From Bauldia sp. (GTDB lineage Bacteria; Pseudomonadota; Alphaproteobacteria; Rhizobiales; Kaistiaceae), in assembly GCF_020442045.1 (NCBI RefSeq), contig NZ_JAGRLA010000159.1, positions 1-43,535 of the forward strand: DNA of 43,535 nucleotides, written 5' to 3'. Under the pieces are notes generated by a model. It saw only the letters and a list, made by a program, of their open reading frames with translations, ran no database searches and was not told where the DNA came from. Positions within the stretch are counted from its first letter, which is position 1, and each line of letters opens with the position of its first letter. Below are positions 34,895-43,426 of this stretch, piece by piece. Both the position numbers and the translations under genes were made by a program.

Positions 34895-34922
34895 CCGCGG
34901 GAGGATATCCTCTCCCGCGGCT
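34895..34922 (+). promoter_or_regulatory. Stem-loop between binding-protein and permease genes
   Basis: GCCGCGGGAG (34895-34904) pairs perfectly with CTCCCGCGGC (34913-34922) around an 8-base loop. There is no U-run after it, so it is better read as an RNA-stabilising or partial-attenuation hairpin than as a full intrinsic terminator. It is 26 bases after the binding-protein stop and 32 before the permease start, where such structures keep binding-protein mRNA more abundant than the downstream message (malE-malF type). Confidence 0.75.
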
Positions 34923-34954
34923 CGACCTTCGATACCCACAGAGATCGTGCCGCG

Positions 34955-37213
34955 ATGACGACCACCACCGTATCGACCCCTGGCCGCCGACCGATGCAAT
35001 TCGCCGGAGGCTGGGAGGTCGGCCTCCTGGTGATGATGGCCCTGCTCTACATCGCCGGCGCATTCCTCAATCCCCGCTTCTTCGGCTCGACCGACGCGCT
35101 CCAGGCACTGCTTCGCGACAGCGCCCGCTACGGGGTGATGGCGGTCGGCATGACCTTCGTCATCGCCAACAAGGATCTCGACCTCTCGGTCGGCTCGACC
35201 TTCGGCCTCGTCGGGGTCGTCTTCGCCTACGTGTTCGATCCCGCTCATTTCGACATGGGCGTGATGCCGGCGATCATCGCCTGCTTCGCGCTCGGCACGC
35301 TGATCGGCCTGATCAACGGCACGCTGGTCACCATCCTCGGGGTGCCCGCCTTCATCGCCACGCTGACCATGCTCTTCATAGGGCGCGGCTTCGTGCTCGG
35401 GCTGACCGGCGGCCAATCGATCCTCTATCCGATCAAGGCGCGCGACTTCACCTGGTTCTTCCAGCTCGGCGAGACCAACGCCCTCGGATTCAACAACCAG
35501 ATCGTGATCGCGCTGGTGGTCGTCGCCGTCGGCGCCGTCATCCTCGCCAAGACCCGCTGGGGCTACGAGACATTCGCTACCGGCGGCAACGAGCAAGCCG
35601 CCATCTATGCCGGCATTCCGACACGCTGGGTCAGGGTGCGCGCCTATCTCTTCTCGTCCTGGTGCGCGACGATCGCCGGACTGATGGCCGTCGCCCAGGA
35701 CAAGGGCACTTCGCCCCAGACCGGACTGATGGCCGAACTCATCGTCATCGCCTCGGTGATCATCGGCGGCGCATCGATCCTCGGCGGGCGCGGCCGGGTG
35801 ATCGGCAGCTACCTCGGCGCGCTGCTGGTCTTCCTGATCAACAAGGTGCTGCGCGAAGGCTGGCCGGTGGTGCGGACGGTGGAGATCAACGGGCAGGAAG
35901 TCCAGGTCCAGGCGGTCTTCACGCTGCCGGCCGGGGCCGTGCCCGCCTTCATCGGCATCCTGCTGATCATCGCGGTCCTCATCGAGCCCTATATCATCCG
36001 CCGCCGCATTCCGGCGCGGATCGTCGCCTGGCTCAAGGGCAGGCCGCCGCCGGTGGTCGCCGATGCCGGCGGCGTCGCCATCGTCGGCGCCCAGACCAAG
36101 GGCGCCATGGCTTCCGACATGGCCTACAACGCCAAGGGATTCGGCAAGTTCCTCGCCCGCCGCGACGCCCTCGCCATCATCCTCGCGGCGCTGCTGTGGC
36201 TGGTCGGGCTGATCCTTCGCCCGGACTATTGGTGGTATCTGCCGAACAGCTTCGCGCTGCTTCTCAACTACACCGAGCTCGCACTCATCGCCGTCGGCCT
36301 CACCTATGTCATCGCCGCGGGCGACATCGATCTCTCCGTCGGTGCCGTGCTGGCGCTCGCCGGAAGCGCCGCCGCCTATTCGCTCAAGGTGCTCGGCCTC
36401 GATCCCGTCTCGGCGATGCTCGTCGGCCTCGGCGTCGGGCTCGCTGCGGGAGCCGTCAACGGCTTTCTCGCGGTGGTGCTCAACCTGCCCGCCTTCATCG
36501 CCACGCTCGGCATGTTCTACATCGCCCGCGGCGTCGCCTCGTGGCTCGTCTCCGGCCAGCAGCTCACCGGCTGGGACGAATCCTACAACCTGATCGGGCG
36601 AAAGATCGACGATATCCTCGCCTACCTCGATATCCCCAACCCCACCGGCTTCATCGGCGCGATCACCGACGTCATGAGCATCCAGACCGTCTGGATGATC
36701 CTGGTCGCGGTGATCGCCGGGACCGTGCTCGGGCTGATGCCCTACGGCCAGCGCATATATGCCACCGGCGGCAACCGCCGCGCGGCGGACTATGCGGGCA
36801 TCAACACCAAGTGGATCCGCTTCACGGCGCTGCTGTTCTGCGCGCTGTGCGCGGCGATGGCCGGCCTCATCAACATCGCCTACTTCCGCAGTTTCAATCC
36901 CGTCGCCGGCCAGTTCCGCGAGCTCGACGGAATTGCCGCGGTGATCATCGGCGGCGGCTCGATCTTCGGAGGCTACGGCACGGTCATCGGCGCGCTTGCC
37001 GGGGCCGCGGTCATCACCCTCATTCGCGCCCTCCTCCAGCTCAACGTCGAAGGCTTCACCATGCCGCAGCACTGGGTGAACGTCTTCGTCGGCGGCATCC
37101 TGATCGTCGCGGTCCTGGTCGACATATGGGTACGCCAGAACAACGCCCTCGGCCTCCTGCGCGCCAGGTTCCGCCGCTCGTCATCTCCAACGCCGGAGAC
37201 CGTCAATGTCTGA
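34955..37213 (+). CDS. Fused double RbsC-type ABC sugar permease (752 aa)
   Basis: One open frame encodes two complete branched-chain/ribose-type permease domains in tandem, about twice the usual 320-340 residues. Repeated landmarks show both copies: GMTFVIANKDLDLSVGS and GLTYVIAAGDIDLSVGA; FIATLTMLFIGRG and FIATLGMFYIARG; FATGGNEQAAIYAGI and YATGGNRRAADYAGI; VIIGGASILGGRG and VIIGGGSIFGGYG. Half one spans about 20-350, half two about 400-735, joined by a polar cytoplasmic linker (about 350-400). Only half one has the extra VEINGQEVQVQ segment. The halves differ enough that the fusion is old. It presumably replaces the normal permease dimer. It overlaps the ATPase gene by eight bases. Confidence 0.93.
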   Translation: MTTTTVSTPGRRPMQFAGGWEVGLLVMMALLYIAGAFLNPRFFGSTDALQALLRDSARYGVMAVGMTFVIANKDLDLSVGSTFGLVGVVFAYVFDPAHFDMGVMPAIIACFALGTLIGLINGTLVTILGVPAFIATLTMLFIGRGFVLGLTGGQSILYPIKARDFTWFFQLGETNALGFNNQIVIALVVVAVGAVILAKTRWGYETFATGGNEQAAIYAGIPTRWVRVRAYLFSSWCATIAGLMAVAQDKGTSPQTGLMAELIVIASVIIGGASILGGRGRVIGSYLGALLVFLINKVLREGWPVVRTVEINGQEVQVQAVFTLPAGAVPAFIGILLIIAVLIEPYIIRRRIPARIVAWLKGRPPPVVADAGGVAIVGAQTKGAMASDMAYNAKGFGKFLARRDALAIILAALLWLVGLILRPDYWWYLPNSFALLLNYTELALIAVGLTYVIAAGDIDLSVGAVLALAGSAAAYSLKVLGLDPVSAMLVGLGVGLAAGAVNGFLAVVLNLPAFIATLGMFYIARGVASWLVSGQQLTGWDESYNLIGRKIDDILAYLDIPNPTGFIGAITDVMSIQTVWMILVAVIAGTVLGLMPYGQRIYATGGNRRAADYAGINTKWIRFTALLFCALCAAMAGLINIAYFRSFNPVAGQFRELDGIAAVIIGGGSIFGGYGTVIGALAGAAVITLIRALLQLNVEGFTMPQHWVNVFVGGILIVAVLVDIWVRQNNALGLLRARFRRSSSPTPETVNV

Positions 37214-38003
37214 CCTCGCCCACGGAACCCCGCTCATCGAGATGAAGGGGATCACCAAGTCCTTCGGCGCGGTGAACGCACTCATCGACGTCGATCTGGT
37301 GCTTTATCCCGGCGAAATCCTCGGTCTCGTCGGCGACAACTCGGCCGGCAAGTCGACGCTGATGAAGATCCTCACCGGCGCCTATCACCGCGACAGCGGA
37401 CAGGTTCTGGTCGACGGCAAGCCGACGAACTTCCGCAGCCCGCACGAGAGCCGCGACGCCGGCATCGAGATGATCTACCAGGACTTCGCGCTGTGCGGAA
37501 ACATGGATGTCGGCCAGAACATCTTCCTCGGACGCTGGCCGCGGCGGGGTCCCTTCGTCGACCGCCGGCGGATGTATCGCGATGCCGATGAGGTGCTCCA
37601 GCGGCTCAAGGTCGACGTCAACTCGGTCTATCAGCGGGTCGAGAGCCTGTCCGGCGGCCGCCAGCAATCGGTTGCCATTGCCCGGGCCATCTCCTTCGAG
37701 CCGCGCGTCGTCATCCTCGACGAACCGACCGCCAACCTCTCGGTGATGGCGACCGAGCGGCTGCTCGAGACGATGCTCGAGCTCAAGAAACACAACGTGG
37801 CGCAGATCATCATCTCGCATCGCCTCCAGGACATCTTCGCCGTCGGCGACCGGGTAATGGTGCTGAAACGCGGCGAGAATGTCGGCGACCGGTTCATCGC
37901 CCACACGACGGAGCAGGAAGTGTTGCAGGTCATCGTCTCCGGCACCCACGACACCGCCCTGACCGCCGATCAGGCGCTCGCGGAGGCCGCCGCGGTTACC
38001 TGA
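37206..38003 (+). CDS. Sugar-type ABC ATPase, single nucleotide-binding domain
   Basis: A 265-residue ATPase of the RbsA/XylG/FrcA class with one ABC domain, not the two fused domains usual for RbsA. Walker A is VGDNSAGKST (about 42-51), with Ser46 where GxNGAGKS is usual; the Q-loop is MIYQDFALC, the signature LSGGRQQSVAIARA, Walker B VVILDEPTANLS and the H-loop IISHRL. It should act as a homodimer beneath the fused permease. The ATG at 37206 overlaps the permease stop. FrcA-like single-domain subunits are known in rhizobia, so fructose or a polyol are possible cargoes. Confidence 0.93.
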   Translation: MSDLAHGTPLIEMKGITKSFGAVNALIDVDLVLYPGEILGLVGDNSAGKSTLMKILTGAYHRDSGQVLVDGKPTNFRSPHESRDAGIEMIYQDFALCGNMDVGQNIFLGRWPRRGPFVDRRRMYRDADEVLQRLKVDVNSVYQRVESLSGGRQQSVAIARAISFEPRVVILDEPTANLSVMATERLLETMLELKKHNVAQIIISHRLQDIFAVGDRVMVLKRGENVGDRFIAHTTEQEVLQVIVSGTHDTALTADQALAEAAAVT

Positions 38004-38039
38004 GCCGGGCATGCGGACGGCGCGTGGCGGACGGGCGCG

Positions 38040-39311
38040 TCATTCCCCCGGATCGTAGTCGGTCGCGATCGACTCGATCGTCCCGACCAGCGCCTCGACC
38101 GCCGTCCCGAGGTCCTCGGGCTCGACATGTTCGAGCGGATTGTGGCTGATCCCGGCGCGGCAGCGCACAAAGATCATGCCGATATCGGTGAGGCTGATCA
38201 TCGCTTGGCCGTCGTGGCCGGCGCCGGACATCAGCGCGATCGGCTTCTTGCCGGTCGTCCTTTCGATCGCCCCGGCGATCGCCGTCTTGAGGCGCGGCGC
38301 GCAGGTCGCCACCGGCTTTTCGTGCATCGTCTCGACCGAGACCAGAACGCCGCGCTTCGCGCCGATGTTGCGGAGGCGATAGCGGATCGCCTCGAAGGCG
38401 GTCGTCCGGGCCTCATCGGTTGCCGCCCGCAGGTCGAGGCTGAACTCGACAAGCCCGGGAATGACGTTGCCGGCGCCGGGCATCGCCTTGATCTCGCCGA
38501 CGGTCGCGACGCAGGAGGCCTTGGCGTGCTTGAGCGCGATCTCCTCGATGGTGAGCATCACCTGGGCGGCGGCGGCGAGGGCATCGTGGCGGATGTCCAT
38601 CGGCACCGTCCCGGCATGTCCGGCCTCGCCCTTGATGCTGATCCGGTAGCGGCCCTGGCTGGCGATGGCGCTGACGACGCCGAGCGGCCGGGCCGCCTGG
38701 TCGAGCACCGGCCCCTGCTCGATATGGACCTCGAGATAGCCGATCGTGCTTCCCGGCAGATAGGCCTCGTCGGCCAGCGAATCCGGGTCTCCGCCGAAGG
38801 ACAGCAGCGCGTCGCGGATGGTGATCCCGTCGGCATCCGCGAGGTCCAGCATCGTATCGCCGAGCGCCCCGGAAACAGCGGAGGAACCGATCAGCGTCTT
38901 GGGGAAGCGCACCCCCTCCTCGTCGCCGAAGGCGAGAACCTCCAGTTCGAAGGGCAACGAGACGCCGCGGCCCCGCATCTCCTCGACGGCGAGGATACCG
39001 GCGATCACGCCGAGCGTGCCGTCGAAGCGACCCGCATCAACGACGGTATCGATATGCGAGCCGACCAGCAGCCGCCGGTTCGAACCCGGTCCGGCCCTTC
39101 CCGCCGGCAGCACCCCGTGCATCGTCCCGGCCGCGTCCATCCGCACGGTCATGCCGGCGCGACGCATCCATTCGCCGACCAGCCGCGCCGCCTCGCGATG
39201 CTCCTCGGTGAGGTAGAGCCGGGTCAGCTTGCCGGGCTCGGCGGTGATTGATGCCAGGGCATCGATCATCGCCTGCGCGCGTTCACCCAGAGGCCGCTCG
39301 ACCCGGTTCAT
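38040..39311 (-). CDS. allC: Allantoate amidohydrolase (M20/carbamoylase family)
   Basis: A 423-residue Zn/Mn hydrolase expected to convert allantoate to ureidoglycine with release of carbon dioxide and ammonia. Metal and catalytic residues are canonical: His86 and Asp88 in VGSHIDTV, Asp97 in GRFDGTLG, Glu131/Glu132 in FGDEEGVRF, a His in YLEVHIEQG and the last His in RCRAGISHNPLEH. MSGAGHDGQAM is also family-typical. Unlike the paralogue at 4957-6180 it keeps the HxD Asp. The ATG overlaps the UraD stop (ATGA), so it is in the urate operon, which favours allantoate over other carbamoyl compounds. N-carbamoyl amino acids remain possible. Confidence 0.87.
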   Translation of the reverse strand: MNRVERPLGERAQAMIDALASITAEPGKLTRLYLTEEHREAARLVGEWMRRAGMTVRMDAAGTMHGVLPAGRAGPGSNRRLLVGSHIDTVVDAGRFDGTLGVIAGILAVEEMRGRGVSLPFELEVLAFGDEEGVRFPKTLIGSSAVSGALGDTMLDLADADGITIRDALLSFGGDPDSLADEAYLPGSTIGYLEVHIEQGPVLDQAARPLGVVSAIASQGRYRISIKGEAGHAGTVPMDIRHDALAAAAQVMLTIEEIALKHAKASCVATVGEIKAMPGAGNVIPGLVEFSLDLRAATDEARTTAFEAIRYRLRNIGAKRGVLVSVETMHEKPVATCAPRLKTAIAGAIERTTGKKPIALMSGAGHDGQAMISLTDIGMIFVRCRAGISHNPLEHVEPEDLGTAVEALVGTIESIATDYDPGE

Positions 39312-39829
39312 CCAACAACCCGGTCCTCGAGGCGGAAGCGGACGATGCGGCAGACCTGTTCGAGCGCGGTGACGAGCTCCTGCTCGGGCGAATTGCCTAT
39401 CCTCGCCTCGAAGGCGGCGAGGATGTCGTGCTTGGTGGCGCCGCGGACCGCCAGGATGAAAGGGATGCCGTTCTTCTCGCTATAGGCGGCGTTGAGGCTC
39501 GTGATCCGCTCGAATTCCGCCGGCGTCAGGCTGTCGAGCCCGGCGCCGGCCTGTTCGCGGCTCGATTCCTCGGTGAGCCCACCGGCGACCGCGGCCCGAC
39601 CGGCGAGATCGGGGTGGGCGCGCAGCAATGCGCGCTGGCGATCGACACCTGCCTCGCCGATCGCCGCCTGGAAGGCCGCGATCAGTTCGTCGAGGCTGGC
39701 AAAGGGCCGCCGCGCCGCGGCGTCTTCCGCAACCCAGGGCGAATGCTCGGCGACATCGCCGAATATCCCGACGAATTCGCCGGTCTCCATTAGGTTGGCG
39801 GTTTCAAGCGGCAGCGGCTCTGTCGCCAT
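39308..39829 (-). CDS. uraD: OHCU decarboxylase (UraD)
   Basis: A 173-residue enzyme converting 2-oxo-4-hydroxy-4-carboxy-5-ureidoimidazoline to S-allantoin, the third step from urate. It is all-helical, and shows the family sites EHSPWVAEDA near the N-terminus, the catalytic His in LLRAHPDLAGRAA (about 70-82), LTEESSREQAGAGLD and NAAYSEKNGIPFILAVRGA. The length is standard. GAGGA lies before the ATG at 39829; the gene begins 31 bases after puuD and overlaps allC by four. UraD normally follows HIU hydrolase (UraH/PucM), which is not present here. Confidence 0.94.
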   Translation of the reverse strand: MATEPLPLETANLMETGEFVGIFGDVAEHSPWVAEDAAARRPFASLDELIAAFQAAIGEAGVDRQRALLRAHPDLAGRAAVAGGLTEESSREQAGAGLDSLTPAEFERITSLNAAYSEKNGIPFILAVRGATKHDILAAFEARIGNSPEQELVTALEQVCRIVRFRLEDRVVG

Positions 39830-39860
39830 GGCATCCTCGATCTCTGACGATGCCTGTTGT

Positions 39861-41042
39861 TTACCGGCTCAGGATGAAAGCGCCAAGCTTGCGCCTCTCC
39901 TCGTCGGTCATCCCGGTCTCGTTGCCAAGCGGCATGGCGTCGCCGTTGACGGCCTGAACCATGATCTGCTCGCCGTGCCTGCGGACGTCGTCGATCGACA
40001 CCAGCACCACATCCTTGGGCGGCGCGTCGAAGCCCTCGTGGCTCGGTCGCGGCGAATGGCACATCACGCAATGGCGGGCGACGATGGTCAGCACCTCGCC
40101 CTCGCTGACCTCCATCCCGGCGAGCCCCGGATCGCTGCGCGGCGCGGTGACGTAGATCGCGGCGATCAGCGCCACCGCGGTGACCGGCAGCGCCCACCAG
40201 AATTTGGTGATCGGATCGTGGGCGTCGTGGCGATTGATGAAATGGCGGGTGCCGCCGCCGACGACGAGGATCAGCGCGATCACCAGCCACGTCTGGCCGG
40301 TGCTGGCGAGCATCGGATAGTGGTTGCTGACCATCATGATCAGCACCGGCAGCGTCAGGTAGTTGTTGTGGACCGAGCGCTGCTTGCTGACCGCGCCGAG
40401 CGCCGGGTCGGGGGACTGTCCGGCCAGCAGGGCCGCCGTCACCTTCTTCTGGTTCGGGATGATCACCCCGAAGACATTGACCGCCATGATCGTGCCGACG
40501 AAGGCGCCGACATGGATCAGGGCCCCGCGGCCCGAAAAGACATGGCTGAAGATGTAGGCCGCGGCGATGATCAGCACGAAGACCGCGACGGCGAGGATGC
40601 CGGTATTGCGCCCGATCGGCGAACGGCAGATGCCGTCATAGATGAACCAGCCGGCGGCGAGCCCGAGCAGCGAAATCACGACTGCCTGGGACGGCAGCAG
40701 CGGCAGGACCGACGGATTGATGAGGAAGGTATTGGCGTTCCAGTAATACTGGACGACGAGCAGCCCGAAGCCGGTGACCCAGGTGAGATAGGCCTCCCAC
40801 TTGTACCAGAGCAGGTCCGGCGGCAGCGACTTCGGCGCCACCAGGTATTTCTCGACGTGGTAGAAGCCGCCGCCGTGAACCTCCCAGGCGGTGCCGTAGA
40901 CGCCTTCCGGCATGTTCTCCCGCTTCCTCAGGGAGAGGTCGAGGGCGATAAAGTAGAAGGACGTGCCGATCCAGCCGATCCCGACCACGAGATGGGCCCA
41001 GCGGATGATCAGGTTCAGCCAATCGACGATGAAACCGGACAT
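39861..41042 (-). CDS. puuD: Membrane urate oxidase/hydroxylase PuuD with cytochrome c domain
   Basis: A 393-residue inner-membrane enzyme oxidising urate to 5-hydroxyisourate and passing electrons to the respiratory chain, so no hydrogen peroxide is made. About eight helices lie in residues 1-290, with IIRWAHLVVGIGWIGTSFYF, WEVHGGGFYHVEKYL and SVHNNYLTLPVLIMMVSNHY typical of the family. A C-terminal periplasmic c-type cytochrome (about 300-390) has CVMCH and a DAMPLGNETGM methionine-ligand loop. No ribosome site is strong. It heads puuD-uraD-allC. The upstream gap carries a palindromic element that separates it from the BMP-family importer genes. Confidence 0.95.
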   Translation of the reverse strand: MSGFIVDWLNLIIRWAHLVVGIGWIGTSFYFIALDLSLRKRENMPEGVYGTAWEVHGGGFYHVEKYLVAPKSLPPDLLWYKWEAYLTWVTGFGLLVVQYYWNANTFLINPSVLPLLPSQAVVISLLGLAAGWFIYDGICRSPIGRNTGILAVAVFVLIIAAAYIFSHVFSGRGALIHVGAFVGTIMAVNVFGVIIPNQKKVTAALLAGQSPDPALGAVSKQRSVHNNYLTLPVLIMMVSNHYPMLASTGQTWLVIALILVVGGGTRHFINRHDAHDPITKFWWALPVTAVALIAAIYVTAPRSDPGLAGMEVSEGEVLTIVARHCVMCHSPRPSHEGFDAPPKDVVLVSIDDVRRHGEQIMVQAVNGDAMPLGNETGMTDEERRKLGAFILSR

Positions 41043-41073
41043 GGCTTAGCCGGACCTCGCCACGCCAGCGCCC

Positions 41074-41224
41074 CGACCTCCCCCTTGAGGGGAGGTCGAA
41101 GCTGTCCGAGCGGAGCGATGGCAGCTTCGGGAGGGGGTAATGCCAGACAGCACGGGCTCACCCCCTCCCGAAACGCGCTCCGCATTCGGCTCCGCGCCTT
41201 TCGACCTCCCCTCAAGGGGGAGGT
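41074..41224. repeat. Nested palindromic intergenic element
   Basis: The outer arms 41076-41100 and 41200-41224 are a perfect 25-base inverted repeat. Each arm is itself a hairpin (CGACCTCCCC at 41074-41083 with GGGGAGGTCG at 41089-41098). A second perfect inverted pair, 13 bases long, lies inside (41126-41138 with 41160-41172, core CGGGAGGGGG). The intervening segments are partly complementary, so the whole 150 bases can fold as one large structure. The form is that of a repetitive extragenic palindrome or small non-autonomous element. No second copy is seen in this window. Confidence 0.8.
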
Positions 41225-41259
41225 TTGGACCGCCCAAGGCAACGTGAAACCCAAAGGCC

Positions 41260-41284
41260 GGCCTCCCCCACGAGGGGGGAGGCC
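41260..41284 (-). terminator. GC-rich hairpin downstream of the BMP-binding protein gene
   Basis: GGCCTCCCCC (41260-41269) pairs perfectly with GGGGGAGGCC (41275-41284) around ACGAG. It lies 46 bases beyond the stop of the minus-strand binding-protein gene. There is no U-run, so it may be a Rho-assisted terminator, an RNA-end stabiliser, or part of the neighbouring palindromic element, whose base style it shares. Confidence 0.5.
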
Positions 41285-41330
41285 AAGGGGTGGAACCGTC
41301 GACTTTCATTTGTCTCGACGAACCGGGCCG

Positions 41331-42401
41331 TTATTGCGGGATTTCGCCGTCGATACCCTTGACGTAAAAATTCATGCCGAGCAGCGTCCCGTCGTCGACA
41401 ACGGCGCCCTCGCCGACGACCTCGGTCCCGTCCTGCTTGAAGACCGGACCCTTGAAGGGGTGGAGATCGCCGGAAATGATCGCCGCCTCGGTCTCCTCGG
41501 CCATCTGCACGACGTCATCGGGAAGGTTGGTGTAGTCGGCCATGACCAGCATGCCGTCCTTCAGCCCTTCCCAGCTCGCCTGGCTTTCCCAGGTCCCGTC
41601 GAGGACCGCCTGAACGCGCTTGACGTAATAGGGCCCCCAGTTGTCGACGATGGCCGTGTACTGGGCCTTCGGCGCGAAGTCGTACATGTCATGGGCCTGG
41701 CCGAAACCGTGCAGTCCCCTCTCCTGCGCGATCTGCAACGGCGCCGGCGAGTCGGTATGCTGGGTGATGATGTCGGCGCCCTGGTCGAACAGCGCCTTGG
41801 CGGCGTCGCCTTCCTTGCCCGGATCGAACCAGGAATTGACCCAGACGATCTTGATCTTGAAGTCCGGATTGACCGACTGGGCGCCGAGCATGAAGGAGTT
41901 GATGCCCATGACCACTTCCGGGATCGGGAAGGACACGATGTAGCCGGCAACGCCGCTCTTCGACATCTTGGCCGCGATCTGGCCGATGATGTAGCGGCCC
42001 TCGTAGAAGCGCGCATTATAGGTCGTCACGTTTGGCGCGGTCTTGAAGCCGGTGGCGTGCTCGAACTTCACGTCGGGGAATTTTTCCGCGACCTTGATGG
42101 TCGGGTCCATGAAGCCGAACGAGGTGGTGAAGACGATGCCACAGCCGGAACGGGCCAGGCGCTCGATAGCGCGTTCGGCGTCGGGGCCCTCCGGCACGTT
42201 TTCGACGTAGGTCGTCTCGACCTTGTCGCCGAGTTCCTTCTCGACCATCTGGCGGCCCTTGTCGTGGCCTTCGGAATAGCCGCCGTCGTTATGCGGCCCG
42301 ACATAGACCCAGCAGGCCTTGAGCTTGTCCGCGGCTCCCGCGGAGCCGGTGGCGATCGCAATCACGGCCGCTGCGCTCGCAGCTATCAGAAACTTGTTCA
42401 T
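41331..42401 (-). CDS. BMP-family ABC substrate-binding protein
   Basis: A 356-residue periplasmic receptor of the basic membrane protein/Med family, which serves nucleoside and purine-type importers. The signal peptide ends near GSAGA (about 23). Typical segments are WVYVGPHNDGGYSEGHDKGR, FTTSFGFMDP, VWVNSWFDPGKE, TQHTDSPAP and VDNWGPYYVKRV. The ATG at 42401 follows GGGAGAA. It lies 105 bases downstream of the permease gene and 288 upstream of puuD. With urate genes next door, a purine, urate or ureide ligand is likely, but not shown by sequence. Confidence 0.92.
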   Translation of the reverse strand: MNKFLIAASAAAVIAIATGSAGAADKLKACWVYVGPHNDGGYSEGHDKGRQMVEKELGDKVETTYVENVPEGPDAERAIERLARSGCGIVFTTSFGFMDPTIKVAEKFPDVKFEHATGFKTAPNVTTYNARFYEGRYIIGQIAAKMSKSGVAGYIVSFPIPEVVMGINSFMLGAQSVNPDFKIKIVWVNSWFDPGKEGDAAKALFDQGADIITQHTDSPAPLQIAQERGLHGFGQAHDMYDFAPKAQYTAIVDNWGPYYVKRVQAVLDGTWESQASWEGLKDGMLVMADYTNLPDDVVQMAEETEAAIISGDLHPFKGPVFKQDGTEVVGEGAVVDDGTLLGMNFYVKGIDGEIPQ

Positions 42402-42505
42402 TTGGTTCTCCCGGTTGTCCACGTGTCGCTTCCTCGTTCGATCACGCAACTAAACAGCAAAATCTGCGCCACTTTATCCCGCCCATGCAAGCATGGCGAA
42501 CCCCG

Positions 42506-43426
42506 TCAGCGATCGGGAACAAAGGGCTGCCCGAGGCAGGCCGGCGTATTGACCCGAAGCAGCGTCCGGTTCCGAGAGATCAGCACCAGTACGATGATGG
42601 TCGTCAGGTATGGCAGCATCGACAGGAACTGCGACGGGATCGGCACGTTGAAGCCTTGGGCGTGGAGCTGGAGGATGCTGATGCCGCCGAACAGCACCGC
42701 GCCGATCAGGACACGCACCGGCAGCCAGCTCGCGAAGACGACGAGCGCCAGGGCGATCCAGCCGCGTCCGGCCGTCATGTTCTGCGTCCATTGCGGGGTA
42801 TAGACCAGCGACAGGTAAGCCCCGCCGATCCCGGCGCAGGCGCCGCCGAAGAGAACGGCCAGGAAGCGCACCTTGACCACGCCATAGCCAAGGGCATGCG
42901 CCGATACCTGATTGTCACCGACGGAGCGGAGGATCAAGCCGCCGCGCGTCCGGAACAGGAACCAGGCGACGACGATGGTCAGGATGACCGCGAGATAGGT
43001 CAGGGGATCCTCGCCGAAGATCAGCACGCCGACCACCGGAATGTCGGAAAGCACCGGGATGTGGACATGGGGCATGCCGATCCCCGGGATGCCGACAAAC
43101 GCGTCGCCGATCAGCGCCGAGAGCCCGAGCCCGAACAGCGTCAGCGCCAGGCCCGACGCAACCTGGTTGGCGACGAAGATCAGCGTCACCACGGCGAAGA
43201 GCGATGCCATGACCATGCCGGCGAGGATGCCGGCCAGCACCCCGACAACCGGCTCGCCGCTGAGATTGGCCGCCGCGAAGCCGCAGACGGCACCGACCGC
43301 CATCATGCCCTCGACGCCGAGGTTGAGAACGCCGGCGCGCTCGGAGACCAGCTCGCCGATCGCGGCGAAGACCAAGGGTGTCGCGGCGGTGACGATGGTC
43401 AGCAGGATGCCCTCAAGCATGTCCAT
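42506..43426 (-). CDS. Nucleoside/purine-type ABC permease (second permease gene)
   Basis: A 306-residue inner-membrane subunit of the branched-chain/ribose permease superfamily, NupQ/YufQ-like. It has about eight to ten helices. Landmarks are FAAIGELVSERAGVLNLGVEGMM with the conserved NxGxEG segment (about 20-42), SGLALTLFGLGLSALIG, LGYGVVKVRFLAVLFGGACAG and the late MTAGRGWIALALVVFASW. The ATG at 43426 overlaps the end of the preceding permease gene by 14 bases. It would form a heterodimer with that permease and receive ligand from the BMP-family protein. Confidence 0.93.
   Translation of the reverse strand: MDMLEGILLTIVTAATPLVFAAIGELVSERAGVLNLGVEGMMAVGAVCGFAAANLSGEPVVGVLAGILAGMVMASLFAVVTLIFVANQVASGLALTLFGLGLSALIGDAFVGIPGIGMPHVHIPVLSDIPVVGVLIFGEDPLTYLAVILTIVVAWFLFRTRGGLILRSVGDNQVSAHALGYGVVKVRFLAVLFGGACAGIGGAYLSLVYTPQWTQNMTAGRGWIALALVVFASWLPVRVLIGAVLFGGISILQLHAQGFNVPIPSQFLSMLPYLTTIIVLVLISRNRTLLRVNTPACLGQPFVPDR

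Noticed and set aside
34865..37072. 735-codon open frame on the minus strand
   Set aside because: Antisense to the fused permease; low-complexity Asp/Glu/His/Arg composition and no ribosome site or motif.
41074..41284. CRISPR array or tandem repeats
   Set aside because: The copies are inverted, not direct, and there are no regular spacers or cas genes.
39492..42803. 1103-codon open frame on the plus strand
   Set aside because: Antisense to uraD, puuD, the BMP-family receptor and part of a permease, and crosses the palindromic element; composition is charged and repetitive with no recognisable domain.
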